NCBI RefSeq assembly: GCF_025698545.1
Contig: NC_068567.1
Coordinates: 7,998,001 to 8,062,000 of the forward strand
Direction of reading: 5' to 3'
Length of the DNA: 64,000 nt
Source: Gossypium raimondii
Taxonomy: Eukaryota > Streptophyta > Magnoliopsida > Malvales > Malvaceae
Shown here piece by piece: positions 21,817 through 35,850 of this stretch. The position numbers were made by a program, and so were the translations under genes. Numbering within the stretch: position 1 is the stretch's first letter; each line of letters starts with the position of its first letter. The notes beneath the pieces were generated by a model that searched no databases, was not told the DNA's origin, and saw only the letters and a list, made by a program, of their open reading frames with translations.

Positions 21817-22173
21817 GTCTAATTATAGTTTTAGTCCCTCTACTGTGCTGAAATTTGAGATTTTATCTTTTTAGTTTAATTTGACATAAGTAGGTACTCT
21901 ACTTTTATAATGTTAGTAACTGTTAATTGATATCATTAATGGTGACGACGTGGAGTTTTTTTTTTGTTTGTTTGTTTTTGGACTACCTACTACCAACATT
22001 ATAAAGGTAAAGAGATCAGATGATGTTAATGGCAAGAGTTAATACTGTTATATATCAATTTGGAATTACTACTAAGATTACAAAAAGTAGAGATTCAAAT
22101 TATGCCAAAGTAAAGTAGAAGGTTTAGATCTCAAATTTTAGTATAGTAGAGGGACTAAAAATCAAAATTAGAC
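21817..22173. mobile_element. Foldback MITE inside the leader intron of aspartic protease gene 1
   Basis: The ends are inverted repeats of about 45 bp: GTCTAATTATAGTTTTAGTC at the left and the complement of GTCTAATTTTGATTTTTAGTC at the right. Both continue into CCCTCTACT and a block ending AAATTTGAGAT. The interior has no coding potential. No clear target duplication was found. It lies wholly between the inferred donor (21495) and acceptor (22326) of the leader intron. Confidence 0.75.
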
Positions 22174-22298
22174 ATTAGCATTCGTCACACCAGTCATGGC
22201 ATCCTTGTCCATGACTTTTGAATCTTCTTTCTGGGGATGTGAACTGTGATAGCTTTCATGAAATATGTGATGAATATGCTATTTATTAGTGATAGTAA

Positions 22299-25097
<2,799 letters not shown>

Positions 25098-25139
25098 GGT
25101 CTGTTCAAGGAAATAAAGCCAATGCTATTTGCTAAGAGT

Positions 25140-25725
25140 GATGATTGCTTTGCTTGGCGGCATTGTATGGCTGGATGATGTTTTGTTATATTTGTACTCA
25201 AATTGTTAGGCTATAGTATTTTATCCCACATATCCCAATTGAAGGGAAAGGATTTCAAAGACCTATTTTGTCAACTTTATTTCCATATAGGTACCAGGAC
25301 TAGCTTTGCATTCAGCTTCCAATCACATGCAGTCCATTTCTATCATGAAGGCAATTTTCAGTAAACCAAAACATTTTACATCTCATTTGATCTAATGTGA
25401 TCCAAAAATGACACCATGACCAGAATGGCTGTTGCATTTATACAGTGTCCATAGTTAAACATAACAAAGTATTCAACCAGAAGCAACAAACAACCAGTGT
25501 CAAGCTCTCGAGGCTAATCAAGACAACACATTGCAAGAAATGGAATTATGAAGCCACCATTCCTCACAGTTTCTCTTGTTCAGTTCCTTGATTAGTTGCA
25601 GGACCTGCATGGTATTGGATCTTCCAGTACAACAGATTCTCCTAATCCTTTCTTGCTAGATGTGATACATGGAGGCTGCCCATGCTATTGCCTTTGAGCT
25701 TGAATTCGGCCCTTTTTTATCATTC
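25140..25725. other. Region downstream of protease gene 1 (3' UTR and spacer)
   Basis: The first 100-200 bp probably hold the 3' UTR (TTTTGTTATATTTGTACTC follows the stop). The rest shows no gene or element that I can name. Confidence 0.4.
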
Positions 25726-25727
25726 AG

Positions 25728-25965
25728 CTACCTTTCTCTGCAGTCCACAGAGATGTAACATTTGCTGCCACTCTTCTTAGGAAAATCTGCAACGAAAGAA
25801 GAGATGGTTCCTTGTTTCCATCTCCTGCTTGCACAGGCAACAATTCTGTTCAACAGATATTCCCTGGTTGGTACATTAGTCCTTAGCAGGCAACTTAATA
25901 GCCATCCAAGCAATGACCTAACTAGCCCTAGACCGGGGGACAATTATTATACCCATAACTAAGTA
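25728..25965 (-). pseudogene. LINE relic: zinc-binding region after the reverse transcriptase (zf-RVT-like)
   Basis: On the minus strand one frame reads TNVPTREYLLNR. After a frame change it reads CLCKQEMETRNHLFFRCRFS, then a stop, EEW. This matches the pattern of the zf-RVT domain found in plant L1-type elements and derived proteins (PT-x-NL, then CxxC...E-x-HLFF-C). It is too short and frame-shifted to be functional. Confidence 0.55.
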
Positions 25966-25969
25966 GGCT

Positions 25970-26430
25970 AAGGCTCAGAGCAAGATCAGGTCCAAGAGAG
26001 CCTGAATAATCAAGAAAGCCAGTTGTCACACTATAAAGAAAACTCCTGGCCTGACAAGGAGGTTCTCCACTACTTGTCACGCGGCACCACCGTGAAGATA
26101 GCTACCACAGTTGGCTTGTCAGGCAGGCAGACCGTACTCATCATGAGTACAAACTCCGATGACCCCATAGCGTTGCTGACTTAAGTATCAGAACATGTCC
26201 AACAGTACAAACTCCCAAGAGCTCCATCAACAAAGTGATTGTTCAATATAGATTGGATGCCACTCCAAACTTTTTGGAACTTTAGCTTTATTAGCAAAAA
26301 TCTCTAAAAAGTTGCGACAGACCTAGAAGTTGCTCTATATTGTTGTGTTGGTGGTCAGTCAAATTAACTCTCACTTGGTTTTGTATAAACACTGATTTAA
26401 GTTCCTATAAATTATAAGTTAATGCAATAA
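25970..26430. other. Spacer without recognised features
   Basis: Moderate G/C (for example GTCACGCGGCACCACCGTGA at 26077), possibly part of the LINE relic to the left, but no frame or repeat border supports that. Confidence 0.3.
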
Positions 26431-26439
26431 TAATATTAT

Positions 26440-26965
26440 GGGTAAACTACACCTAAAGTCATTAAATTATTCGTAAGTTACGTTTTGGCCACTCAACTTC
26501 AAAAAGTTACAAAATATCATTGAATTGAACTATTTGAAAATTTTCATTTAAATCAGTAGGTTGTTAAAATCGCTAATGTATGGCCTTCTCAGTTTTCATT
26601 GTCTATACCAATCGAAAGCTTTCCTCCTTTTTTTTTTACAGTTCATTTTTTCATGAAACAACTTTGAATGTCACGAATCTGCGAACCAAAATTCAAACAG
26701 CTTTCTTCTCTGGTCTCTGACATTGATTGTCAAATCAATTTGGATCCAAGCTATGCTCTTCTACTTGTTGATGGGCATTGATCTAATGCCCCGGTCACCG
26801 CATTATCGCTTGAAGCTTGTTAGTTGGACTTTAAAAGAACTTTATAGTGTAGTGACTTAAATGAAAAACTTTCGAATAGTTTAATGACTCTTTGTAACTT
26901 TTTGAAGATAATCGACCAAAATGTTAACGTACTAATAATTTAGTAACCTTGAGTGTAATTTACCC
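26440..26965. mobile_element. MULE-type MITE with 9-bp target duplication
   Basis: The 526-bp element begins GGGTAAACTACACCTAAAGT and ends ACCTTGAGTGTAATTTACCC, with inverted arms continuing inward (CACTCAACTTCAAAAAGTTA on the left). TAATATTAT flanks both sides exactly (26431-26439 and 26966-26974). The terminal GGGTAAAC resembles the foldback family at 19538 and 41094. No coding capacity. Confidence 0.85.
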
Positions 26966-27339
26966 TAATATTATATTTTAATTGCTAAAAAATTACCATT
27001 AACCCAAATTAAAGCAAGGAAAAATTTTCTCGGTAGAGGACAATCGAATCCGGTCGCGTTGTAAACTGATTAACAACGCTATCAATCTTCAATGTGAAAA
27101 ATGACTCCTTTGCTTTGCCACGTTGCTTCACCCTGTGGGTGGTTATCACTTATCATATATGGTTGCTGGAAGCTACGTGGTAGTTTCGCGGTGCACAGCT
27201 GCAAGAGAGGTGGTGGATGAGCCACTAAAGCAGAAAACTGTATGAAAACCCACCCATCAATATGCAATACCTTTGAGGTACTTACGGTGCCCAACACGTC
27301 ATCTCTCTTTAGCTACTTAAACATGAAGCAACATCTACC

Positions 27340-27389
27340 CCATTACAAACCTTGGGTCGCTCATCTCTTTATCCCAAGATCAACCTCAG
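27340..27389 (+). other. Possible 5' UTR exon of aspartic protease gene 2
   Basis: The donor AACCTCAG/GTATGTATG (27389/27390) resembles that of gene 1. It could pair with an acceptor TACAAAG/C at 27484, giving a 95-bp leader intron just before the ATG. This is inferred by analogy; the 5' border is unknown. Confidence 0.35.
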
Positions 27390-27485
27390 GTATGTATGAA
27401 CTTCCTCAATACTTCTCACAAGATGTAAGTTATACTCATCTTTCTACTAAAGCTGTTGAAGTTTTTCTCCTTGTTAATACAAAGC

Positions 27486-30474
27486 ATGGGCATTAAGTTT
27501 CTTCTTCATGCAATCTGTGTATGGACTTCGACAACCTGCTGGGTTCTCACTGCATCAACTGACGATGGGCTAGTGCGGGTCAGTCTGAAAAAACAGCCAT
27601 TAGATCTTAAAAGATTAAATGCTGCCAGGATAACCCGAGTAGGGCTTGAAAGCAATGTGAATGATCAAGGAGCAGGTGTAGTATACCTAAAGAATTATCT
27701 TGATACGCAATATTATGGAGAAATTGGCATAGGTTCACCTTCTCAGAGCTTCTCTGTTGTCTTTGACACTGCTAGCTCTAATCTTTGGGTTCCATCTTCA
27801 AAATGCCTTTTTTCTGTAAGTCTCAAGTACTTGAATATTAATTCAGAGGTGTGAAGCCATAGGAACTACATAGTGAAGTCAGTGTGGCTGTATGCAGATT
27901 CCTTGTCATTTGCATTCCAAGTTTCGAGCAAGGTGGTCCAGTACTTATACCAAGATTGGTAATTTTGTTGCCTTCAATGTGTTTGATAATTTGTTTGTTT
28001 TTCAGCAGTTGTTGAGTTAACGCCTTCTTAAAACATATTTTCCAACATTCTTCAAATTCTTTCAGGGATACCTTGCACAATCAACTATGACTATGGAGAT
28101 GTTTCTGGCTTCTTTAGCCTGGATCATGTTAAAGTTGGAGAGATTATTGTCCAAGATCAAGTGAGTTTATATTTATATATAAAATATTATGCTTTACATA
28201 ATTGTGTTTCACAAAACTTATGTATCATTCAGGAGTTCATAGAGATTACAAGGGAAGCTTTTCTACCATTCCTAGTAGCAAAATATGATGGGATTCTTGG
28301 ACTCGGGTTTCCGGAAATTTCAGTGGAACAAGCTACTCCTCTGTGGTATAATTTTTTTTTTTTTCAAAATGATCTTATAATAAGTAACCTTTTGCAGGAT
28401 CATTTTGATGAATTTAATCCTAGTTTGTTTTTCCTATGTATAAACTCATTTCTTGGTCAGCTGTTAGCAATAGATTTCTCATACTCTAAATACAGGTTCA
28501 GTATGATGCAACAAGGTCACATTAACCACAAACTTTTCTCTCTGTGGCTAAGTGGAGATTTAACATCAGAGTTGGGAGGTGAAATTGTGTTTGGAGGTCT
28601 TGACTGGAGGCACTTCAGAGGTGGTCACACTTATGTCCCGGTTACAAGAAGTGGTTATTGGGAGGTGAGCTCTTAATTTGTTGTTTTCTTCACACTCTCC
28701 TCTGTGCTTTCTTCTCATGATAAAGGTTGATATATAACTATGATTTCATTCATCATTCCAGATTGTGGTGGGGGACATTTTAGTAGAGAGCATTTCAACA
28801 GGTGTCCTTTAATCTACTTTGTGTTAGAAAATTAAACATCTTTATCTAAGTTTGTGAACAGGTTTTCATAAAATAAAATTTATACAACATACTTTTATTA
28901 AAGAAAATAAGAAATACCTTGAGAACCTAACACATTAACACCCAAGATGGGAACTTGTTTATTTTGCAGGAGTATGCAAGTTTGGCTGTGCAGCTATTCT
29001 GGATTCAGGGACACCCTTAATTGCTGGGCCAACTGTATGTTTTTGTACCGTTTGCCTTCTAATCAACTCTAGATTCAGTGCTACGGATTTGTATAATTTT
29101 TTTTCTTGGTTGTTTTCACTGTTATCTCCATATAAGTCTCACTAGCAGCAATTTCCAGCAAATTGTGGATCAGATCAACAGTGCAATTGGAGCAGAAGGA
29201 ATTGTAAGCATGGAATGCAAAAATGTTGCTTCTAAGTATGGATATGCCTTATGGAATACCTTGATATCTGGGGTTAGTTATCTTTTTCCATTTATTTATG
29301 TTCAGTACACCAACTCTTGATTGGTATAAAGACATTTATTTACTTATTACTGAAGGTACGCCCTGAAATTGTGTGTGTCGATGTCGGGTTGTGTTTATAT
29401 AATGGCTCACAGAAAGTGAGGTAAAATTTTGCATATTTCCTTCTATAATTACTATTAGTATTACTGGGGAGAAAATGGGGTATGGTTATATGTTGACTCC
29501 TCAACTTGAACCCCTGCAGTGGTCGGCTGAAGACGTTGTTAGAAGATGAAACTATGGAAGGGTCAGCCATGGGTGAGAGTGCTGTCTGTACTTTCTGTGA
29601 GATGATTGTTTTCTGGATTCAGGTTCAGCTCAAACAACAGAAAACAAAGGATGCAGTCTTCCAATATGTGGATCAGGTGATTCTTCTTGCGGACAATAAG
29701 TAAATTTGTCTTGTCCAAATAATATCACATCAATCATTCATAAATACATGCATGCATACATACATACGTTAGACATGGACTAACAAATCTTTTGCATCTC
29801 AATGGCAAAGCTATGCGATGATCTTCCAAATCCCATTGGAAAATCATTTGTGAACTGTGGTTCCCTCGAAATTCTGCCAGATGTTACATTTACCATTGGA
29901 AACAAATCTTTCCCTCTTACTCCACAACAGGTATAGTATATGCTTGAAGATTTGAATATTTATTCCGGTCTTAATTTTGATACTGCAACACATGCAGCTT
30001 AAGCATTATATATACTAAGTTTGCTTATCAACATGGACAGTCTTCTAGCACAATAGCTTAGTTTCATATATGCTCTAGACTTTTGGGAAACAGATTGAAC
30101 TTTTCAACATGCAGCGTTTCTTGTCAAATTCCTGATCTTACCCTATATGTATGTTTTTTTTTTCCATTGCCATGCAGTATATTCTTAAAGTTGAAACAAG
30201 CTATTCTACAGTGTGTGTCAGTGGCTTTGTCCCTTTGGACGTGCCTCCCCCACGAGGTCCAATCTGGTACGACGACATAAAAAATCTGTTTTTTGCCATT
30301 TGAGACATAGTTGAAACTTTCAATCTGGGTTGTTAATGCATGCAAGTGTGATTCACACTGAACTGACTGGTGCATGTTGCATGCAGGGTACTTGGAGATA
30401 GATTCCTAAGCGCTTACCATACGGTGTTTGACTTCGGAAATATGAGGGTGGGATTTGCAAAATCTGCAAATTAA
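27486..30474 (+). CDS. Plant aspartic protease with saposin-like insert, gene 2; catalytic loop and flap altered
   Basis: Tandem paralogue of the gene at 22341 with the same 13 coding exons: 27486-27815, 27898-27958, 28066-28160, 28233-28345, 28496-28664, 28762-28801, 28970-29034, 29159-29272, 29356-29420, 29520-29676, 29811-29930, 30178-30266, 30387-30474. They total 1506 bp (501 residues), uninterrupted and with GT/AG borders. The signal peptide is residues 1-23. The first catalytic motif reads FDTASSNLW (Asp94) where the family has DTGS, and the flap reads NYDYG (residues 137-141) where the family has Y-G-S/T-G. The second motif LDSGTPL (Asp281) is normal. The saposin-like insert covers about 307-419, and the protein ends RVGFAKSAN. 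Both catalytic Asp residues remain, but the Gly-to-Ala change beside Asp94 and the altered flap predict weak or changed activity. The open frame and intact splicing argue against a simple pseudogene. Confidence 0.92.
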
Positions 30475-31540
30475 ATATTGCCAAACTGGATATCTCACCC
30501 TGTAATTCACCGACATTAATCCGAGGGCAGATGGATAACAATGGAAGGGAAGAGAAAGGATGCATCACTTTTTAGATATTCTATTTACATAATGCTCATT
30601 CTGCTTGAAATACCTTGTGTGTAATGGTTAAATATTTCACCTCGTCAATAAACTGCAGTCCAACCTTAGAGTTCCAATTTCCCAACTTTTTTAATGAACA
30701 CGTAAATGTGATCCAAATTATTGACAAAAGTATACTGTATACTGTTTTTTGTTTTTATTGTATATACAATTAATATTTATAATAAATTAAAGCTGGCTGA
30801 TGCCGGCTATACAGTGCATTTAGTAGAACTCTACCTCTTTGGACAATGAAAACCAACTTATACAAAATAAATAAATAAATAAATAAATAAAAGGGAAAAA
30901 AAGTAAAAAATTCACCTGGTAACTTTCATTTCACCATTTGAATCTAAACATATATTTTATTACTGATTTTAATCTCATCATCACAGTAATTAATCTCATC
31001 ATCATTGTTATTTTTAACCTCACTGGAAGCAACCATACCATCCATCCAAAGGTAGCTATGGTTTATTGTCCTGCTGCTTATCAGTGATTATAGACTGATG
31101 AAGCTAGGATTATGGTGAGCTCCCTTATATCAATCCATGTTTCCATATAATTACAGTTGAACTGATTGTTGCTCGACTTATCTAACATTTATCCTCTGTT
31201 TTTTATTACCGCTTGTTGGTCATCAGATTCTTCAATCAGATGGGTATGCATTTAATTCTCCATTATACTTTCCTAGGCAGTAAAAGATTAGGGTTTAAGC
31301 ATATATTACACATATATTATGACGGATTAGGGGAAAAGAGAGATTGCAGAAATTGTTGTTCAACCGGTGGAAAGTAAGGGATATATAATACAAATATAAA
31401 TACAAGTGGACAAAGGACTTTGTTCAAATCTTCGGTCGACACTCATTCCGAATTCGATCCCTAGATAACCCCACCCTTATCCAAGGAAAAAAATATAAAT
31501 ACAAGCTATGTTTGTTGAATTTATTAGAGCAAATATAGTG
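30475..31540. other. Convergent spacer between protease gene 2 and the thioesterase
   Basis: Contains the 3' UTRs of both convergent genes and a short (AAAT)n run at 30864-30892. No other gene or element is seen. Confidence 0.5.
30864..30892. repeat. (AAAT)n microsatellite
   Basis: About seven consecutive AAAT units in the spacer; likely length-polymorphic. Confidence 0.95.
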
Positions 31541-31562
31541 TCAAGTAGAATACAATTTACAC

Positions 31563-33024
31563 TCATAGCTTAGCATACTTCTTAAGATTGTCTGCAGCAT
31601 CTTTAGCATGGTCTGGCACAGGCAAGTTGCACAAAAGAGTAACCCTTGATGATGATACCAAGGTTCTGCTATCCGAGCTTGAAGCTGAATCCTTTGTTTT
31701 CCACAGTCGAACCTCCCATACCTACCATTTGGCAGCATTAGTTAAGTAACCTTCTTCATATACACAACTGTATGCATTTTTTTGGCAACATTATTTAGGG
31801 CACGGCTGGTAGACATTGGCATATTTCCTTTAAAATTATTTTACTTTATGATAGAAATTTGCCGATTGAACCATAGATAAAGCAAGCGGTAAAAGACTTG
31901 CGGTTAAATCTTTAGTTAACACCCGTTTCGAGTTTGATCCCAGGACAACCCCGATTTTTAGTGATGGTGAAAGCATTTATGGAGAAGAGAAAGACCTCAT
32001 TTTGCATGTAAATTGTAGACATTGATACTGATGACAGAAGTTCGTCCAAGTAATTTAGAGCGAGCAGTACTGAAAAAGATAGAAATGGAATGGCCTATTC
32101 AAGTGAGAATTGAATACACGTCTCAATATTTATATTTAAGATGTATCCCTTTAGAGACATACATACTAGTTGATTAAATTATGTACATTAAAATATTTGA
32201 AAGGGTCCACGTCTCACAGCTTACCTCACCTACATTCTTAGTTTTTTCAAACTTGATAGCAAGTATAGCCATTTTATTTATTTACATGTACAGCGGAACA
32301 TTAGACAACGAACATGCAAATAAACAAATACAGAAAGAATTTGATGCCCAAGATTAAAAGAAAAAACTCAATAAAAAAGTTAAATTATTATTTGGGGTCT
32401 GAATTTTGCAATCATTCTCACATTGTCTAAAAAGAAATCAAACCCCAACTTGGATTGCTGTTTTTTTTTATCATTTTATTGCATATAAATTATCCAACAG
32501 ATAAACTTTTTTTGTTAAACTGCTTTTTTTTTTTAGTATAGTAAAATGGGATTAAATTCTCAACACCTAATAAATAGATAAATGTGAAAATAGTAACAGT
32601 CCGTACCTGAATGGTCTTGCCAGGACTGACGGGCGTAGCTTCAGCGAAGATAAAGTCACCAAGTTCAGCGCGCTTTAAGTGATTGATGCTAAGGTGGATC
32701 CCAGCCACTCTTTGGAAACCGCTGGCCATGTGAGCCCCGATGCTAGCCAGCGCCTCCGCTATCAGAGCCGATACTCCACCGTGCAACACCTTGAACGGCT
32801 GCTTTTTGCCAATACAAATTGCAACTTTATTATTTCAAAACAAAAAACGAAAAGAAGGGGAAAAAAATCGTTGTAACTGAAACCTGGCAGCACTTGTGGG
32901 TAACGTGTAGGTGTCCGTTAACTTTGGTAGGGGACAAATCTTGTAATTGAAATCCCAATAAATGGAGCGCAGAATCCAGATTGGCCGTCTTGTCCGAAGA
33001 CGAAGATGACGATGATTCATCCAT
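31563..33024 (-). CDS. DHNAT1: Peroxisomal hotdog thioesterase, DHNAT1-like (1,4-dihydroxy-2-naphthoyl-CoA thioesterase)
   Basis: DHNAT enzymes release 1,4-dihydroxy-2-naphthoate from its CoA ester in peroxisomes, a step toward phylloquinone. Exons on the minus strand: 33024-32884, 32798-32607, 31721-31563; 492 bp, 163 residues, all borders GT/AG and in phase 0. The first exon ends HVTHKCCQ. The second holds [20 protein letters not shown] and [20 protein letters not shown], the hotdog core with its HGG substrate loop. The third starts [10 protein letters not shown] and contains [15 protein letters not shown]. The protein ends KYAKL, and the final AKL is a type 1 peroxisomal signal. The match to Arabidopsis DHNAT1 in length, order and ending is strong, although substrate choice is inferred from family. 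The ATG chosen is the only one at the exon start. The gene is tail-to-tail with protease gene 2. Confidence 0.93.
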
Positions 33025-33044
33025 TCAGAAACCAACTTCAATTA

Positions 33045-34480
33045 ACTCTATAATTTCTGTCTGAAATTTATAATCGGAATTTAAGACATGAGAAATGGTG
33101 TTGTTTGAGATTTGGTTTTTGGTGTGTAATAGTTAAGGATAATATAATTACGAAGCACAGACAGAGAGACCTTATTATCCGAGCCATTTGCGTTTTGGAG
33201 TAGAGCGGAGCCAACAAAGCAAAGGGTATTTTGGTATATTAACAAAATCAAAGCGAGTCTCAAAGCGAGTCTGGTTCCCGTCCGTTGGTAGGTAGGTGAG
33301 GTAGCACTTGTGCTTGGTGTGTGTTGTGGCCCCATTAACCTAACTTACTTAACACCATAACCTAGCATTTAAATTTGTAGACCAAATTTTAAGTTTTAAT
33401 TTATGTTTTTTCTTTTATTTCTTTATCTAATCATTGAATTTATTATTTATTGATTTGAAAATTTACATGTATGACAAGTACATTGAATTTATCGTTGAAT
33501 TGTTAAAATATTAATTATAAAAAAGATACGAAATAATATAAAAATATTTTATTTTGAATTACATGCTTAAAATAGATAATATAAATAAGGTAGAACAAAA
33601 TTGAAGTCATATCTTTAATTGCTTCAAAACTTGGGAGGAACAGATATTATATTATCTTATTCTAAATTAATTCATCATTCTCTATAAATATTTTCTTCAA
33701 CACTTTATTTATATAAAAAGAGAGAGGGGGTTTAAATGTAAAATGGCAGCCATTAGTCAAAGCAAAAACATATAAATAATCATTCCATGAATCTCTTAAT
33801 GGAACATGTTTTATAGCACGTGGAATCATTTGAGTAGGTGAAATTCCAAGATTAGGTAGCAGCAGTGGATAACAGATGAAATTTGTCACACGCCACCTAC
33901 CGCCACCCCTGCTTTTTCTTATTTTAGTATTTTAACAACATGAGCATTCATCCCAAACTATTTTCTCTTAATTTCAGTCTTTTTTTAGAATGTGTTGATG
34001 CATATTGCTGATTGATTTCTTTTCTTCTTTTATTAAGATTTATGCGATTATTTAATTTTAAAAAATCATAACTCGTTTTAATGTTTAAGATTGGATATGT
34101 TTTTTTTAAGAACTTAATTGATTTCTTTTGGAAAGTACAAAGACTTATTTAACCTTTAATTCTGAAACTAAACTAACAAGTCTTTGATCAGACTAGAGAT
34201 TTAGAAGGAAAAATATATTTGATAATATACTTTAAATTTTAGAAAATGAATTTACTTGAGTACAAAGAATAAAAGATTTCAAAATTTATAAGGAATTTTA
34301 AAACCTGTTTCCTTAAGTGTTTTTCATTTTCCAAGAAAATAAAACAAAATTGCCTATGTTCTCTAAAATCAAATTCAAGTTCTATCTAGAGATGTGATCT
34401 TCCAAAATTCCTCATAATCTTCTTTCATTTAGTTTATACTGTCTCACTATATAAAAAATTTAAACTTCAAAATATAATTT
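33045..34480. other. Upstream region of the thioesterase and AT-rich spacer
   Basis: The first few hundred bp should hold the minus-strand promoter of the thioesterase, but no clear TATA box was chosen. The minus-strand frame at 33662-33889 (ISPTQMIPRAIKHVPLRDSW) has some coding character, but I do not recognise it and it has no supporting signals. Confidence 0.4.
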
Positions 34481-34494
34481 TATTTAATTCTAAT

Positions 34495-34773
34495 TGTTGG
34501 GGATCGACTCGATTAAGTAACGAACAAGTAAAAAATAGCGGAAGAAATTGAGAAATTGAACACACAAATTTAATGTTGAAAAACTCCTCCAAAGAGAATA
34601 ATAAATCACGGATAAAGATAATTTTACTATAATGGCAAAAGAAAGAAAAGCACAAAAGATGGAGATAAAAATAAAATAATCTAGATTAATCAAAGTCCGG
34701 CTGAAACAAAAAAACAGAGTTTAACTGGGAGATTATCTCTCAAATTTGACTGAAATATGAGGCATACTCAACA
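34495..34773 (-). repeat. 3' LTR of the minus-strand Copia element (internal deletion)
   Basis: 279 bp, against 387 bp for the partner at 40295-40681. The shortfall of about 108 bp is a block missing after AAAAGCACAAA. The ends are conserved (TGTTGGGGATCGACTCG and GAGGCATACTCAACA). Confidence 0.88.
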
Positions 34774-34993
34774 AATCTCCACATTGACTCGTATTTCCAC
34801 AACACCATCTTTGCCAAAGCCCGTTACAGACCTATCTTAAACCATGCAGGGAATTAACTGATTCGAATCTGTGCTTAGAAGCTGGAAGACTTCTAGCCTT
34901 TGACTTGTGCACTACCAAATCAAAACTAACCCGGGTTTGATTTTCACAAACACAGTACCCTAACTTTTCAAAACCTACATCCAAAAGAGAACC

Positions 34994-35326
34994 TTATTTC
35001 AACGAAATAGTCATACCTTTACCCCTCCTATGACCAAGTTGCCTTCGCTCCAAACAATTTGACTTCAACTCCGTAACAGACGAGGGATGTCCAGTTTCAT
35101 CGATCACTATAGAACCTTTTAGAATATAAAGATTGTCTTTCCTTTTATCTTTTAACAAAATGAGAGCCCCACGAGACACCTTAATGTCGCTCGACTCGAT
35201 GTTGATTCTGTAACCTTTCGAGTCTAAAATACTCAATGAGATGAGATTCTTTCGTAAATCAGGTACATACTTGATATCTGATAGTGTCATAATCGTCCCA
35301 TCATGCATCCTAATTTTAACAGTACC
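34994..35326 (-). pseudogene. Copia fragment: end of protease and pre-integrase region
   Basis: The minus strand reads MHDGTIMTLSDIKYVPDLRK then NLISLSILDSKGYR, then ILKGSIV and ELKSNCLERRQLGHRRGKGM. This is the usual stretch leading to the integrase zinc finger, where the WH-RLGH box has decayed to RRQLGH. The frame continues across the nested insertion: the last bases before 35326 join 39304 to give NIGTVKIRMHDG, so the insertion is clean. Confidence 0.8.
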
Positions 35327-35850
35327 TGTAACAGCTTGGTTTTTAGTGGTGACGGAACTGTGGTTTTGGGACCATAAATTTTCATTGTGCCGACTCGTAA
35401 TTATTATTTTTAGAATATTTATAGAGTTATTAAATCTGTATTAAAATTTGAATGAGAAATTTTAACGTTTAGATAGATAATTAAGGAGAAAGGACTAAAT
35501 TATAAAAGTGCAAAATATGCTAATTATAACATTTAGGTGATTGAATGGCCTAAGTGGTAAATGTGGGAGGACCAATGGGGAAATTAATCCCTATTTTGGA
35601 TAGTGGACAGTAATGAGTATTAATAATTAAAGAAAAATTAAAAGAAAATAGGTTTAAATGCAAATTTGTAAATTATTCAAAATTAAAGAAACAAATTGAA
35701 ACAAAAGCTTTATTTTTCTCATTTTTTATCTTCTTCTTGGTCGAACCTCACCATTGATGACCTAGGAAGCTTTGTTCATCTTTTGTCTTTGCATGGTAAG
35801 GAAATTGAATCGTTTTCTTGTAATTTTTATGTTTATGGGATCGTTGCAAC

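Noticed and set aside
28161..28676. Frame of 171 codons as an independent gene
   Set aside because: It is exons 4 and 5 of protease gene 2 plus the retained introns; the GT/AG borders remove the in-between sequence.
33662..33889. Minus-strand frame with ISPTQMIPRAIKHVPLRDSW
   Set aside because: Looks somewhat protein-like but is short, has no start context or neighbours and matches no family I know.
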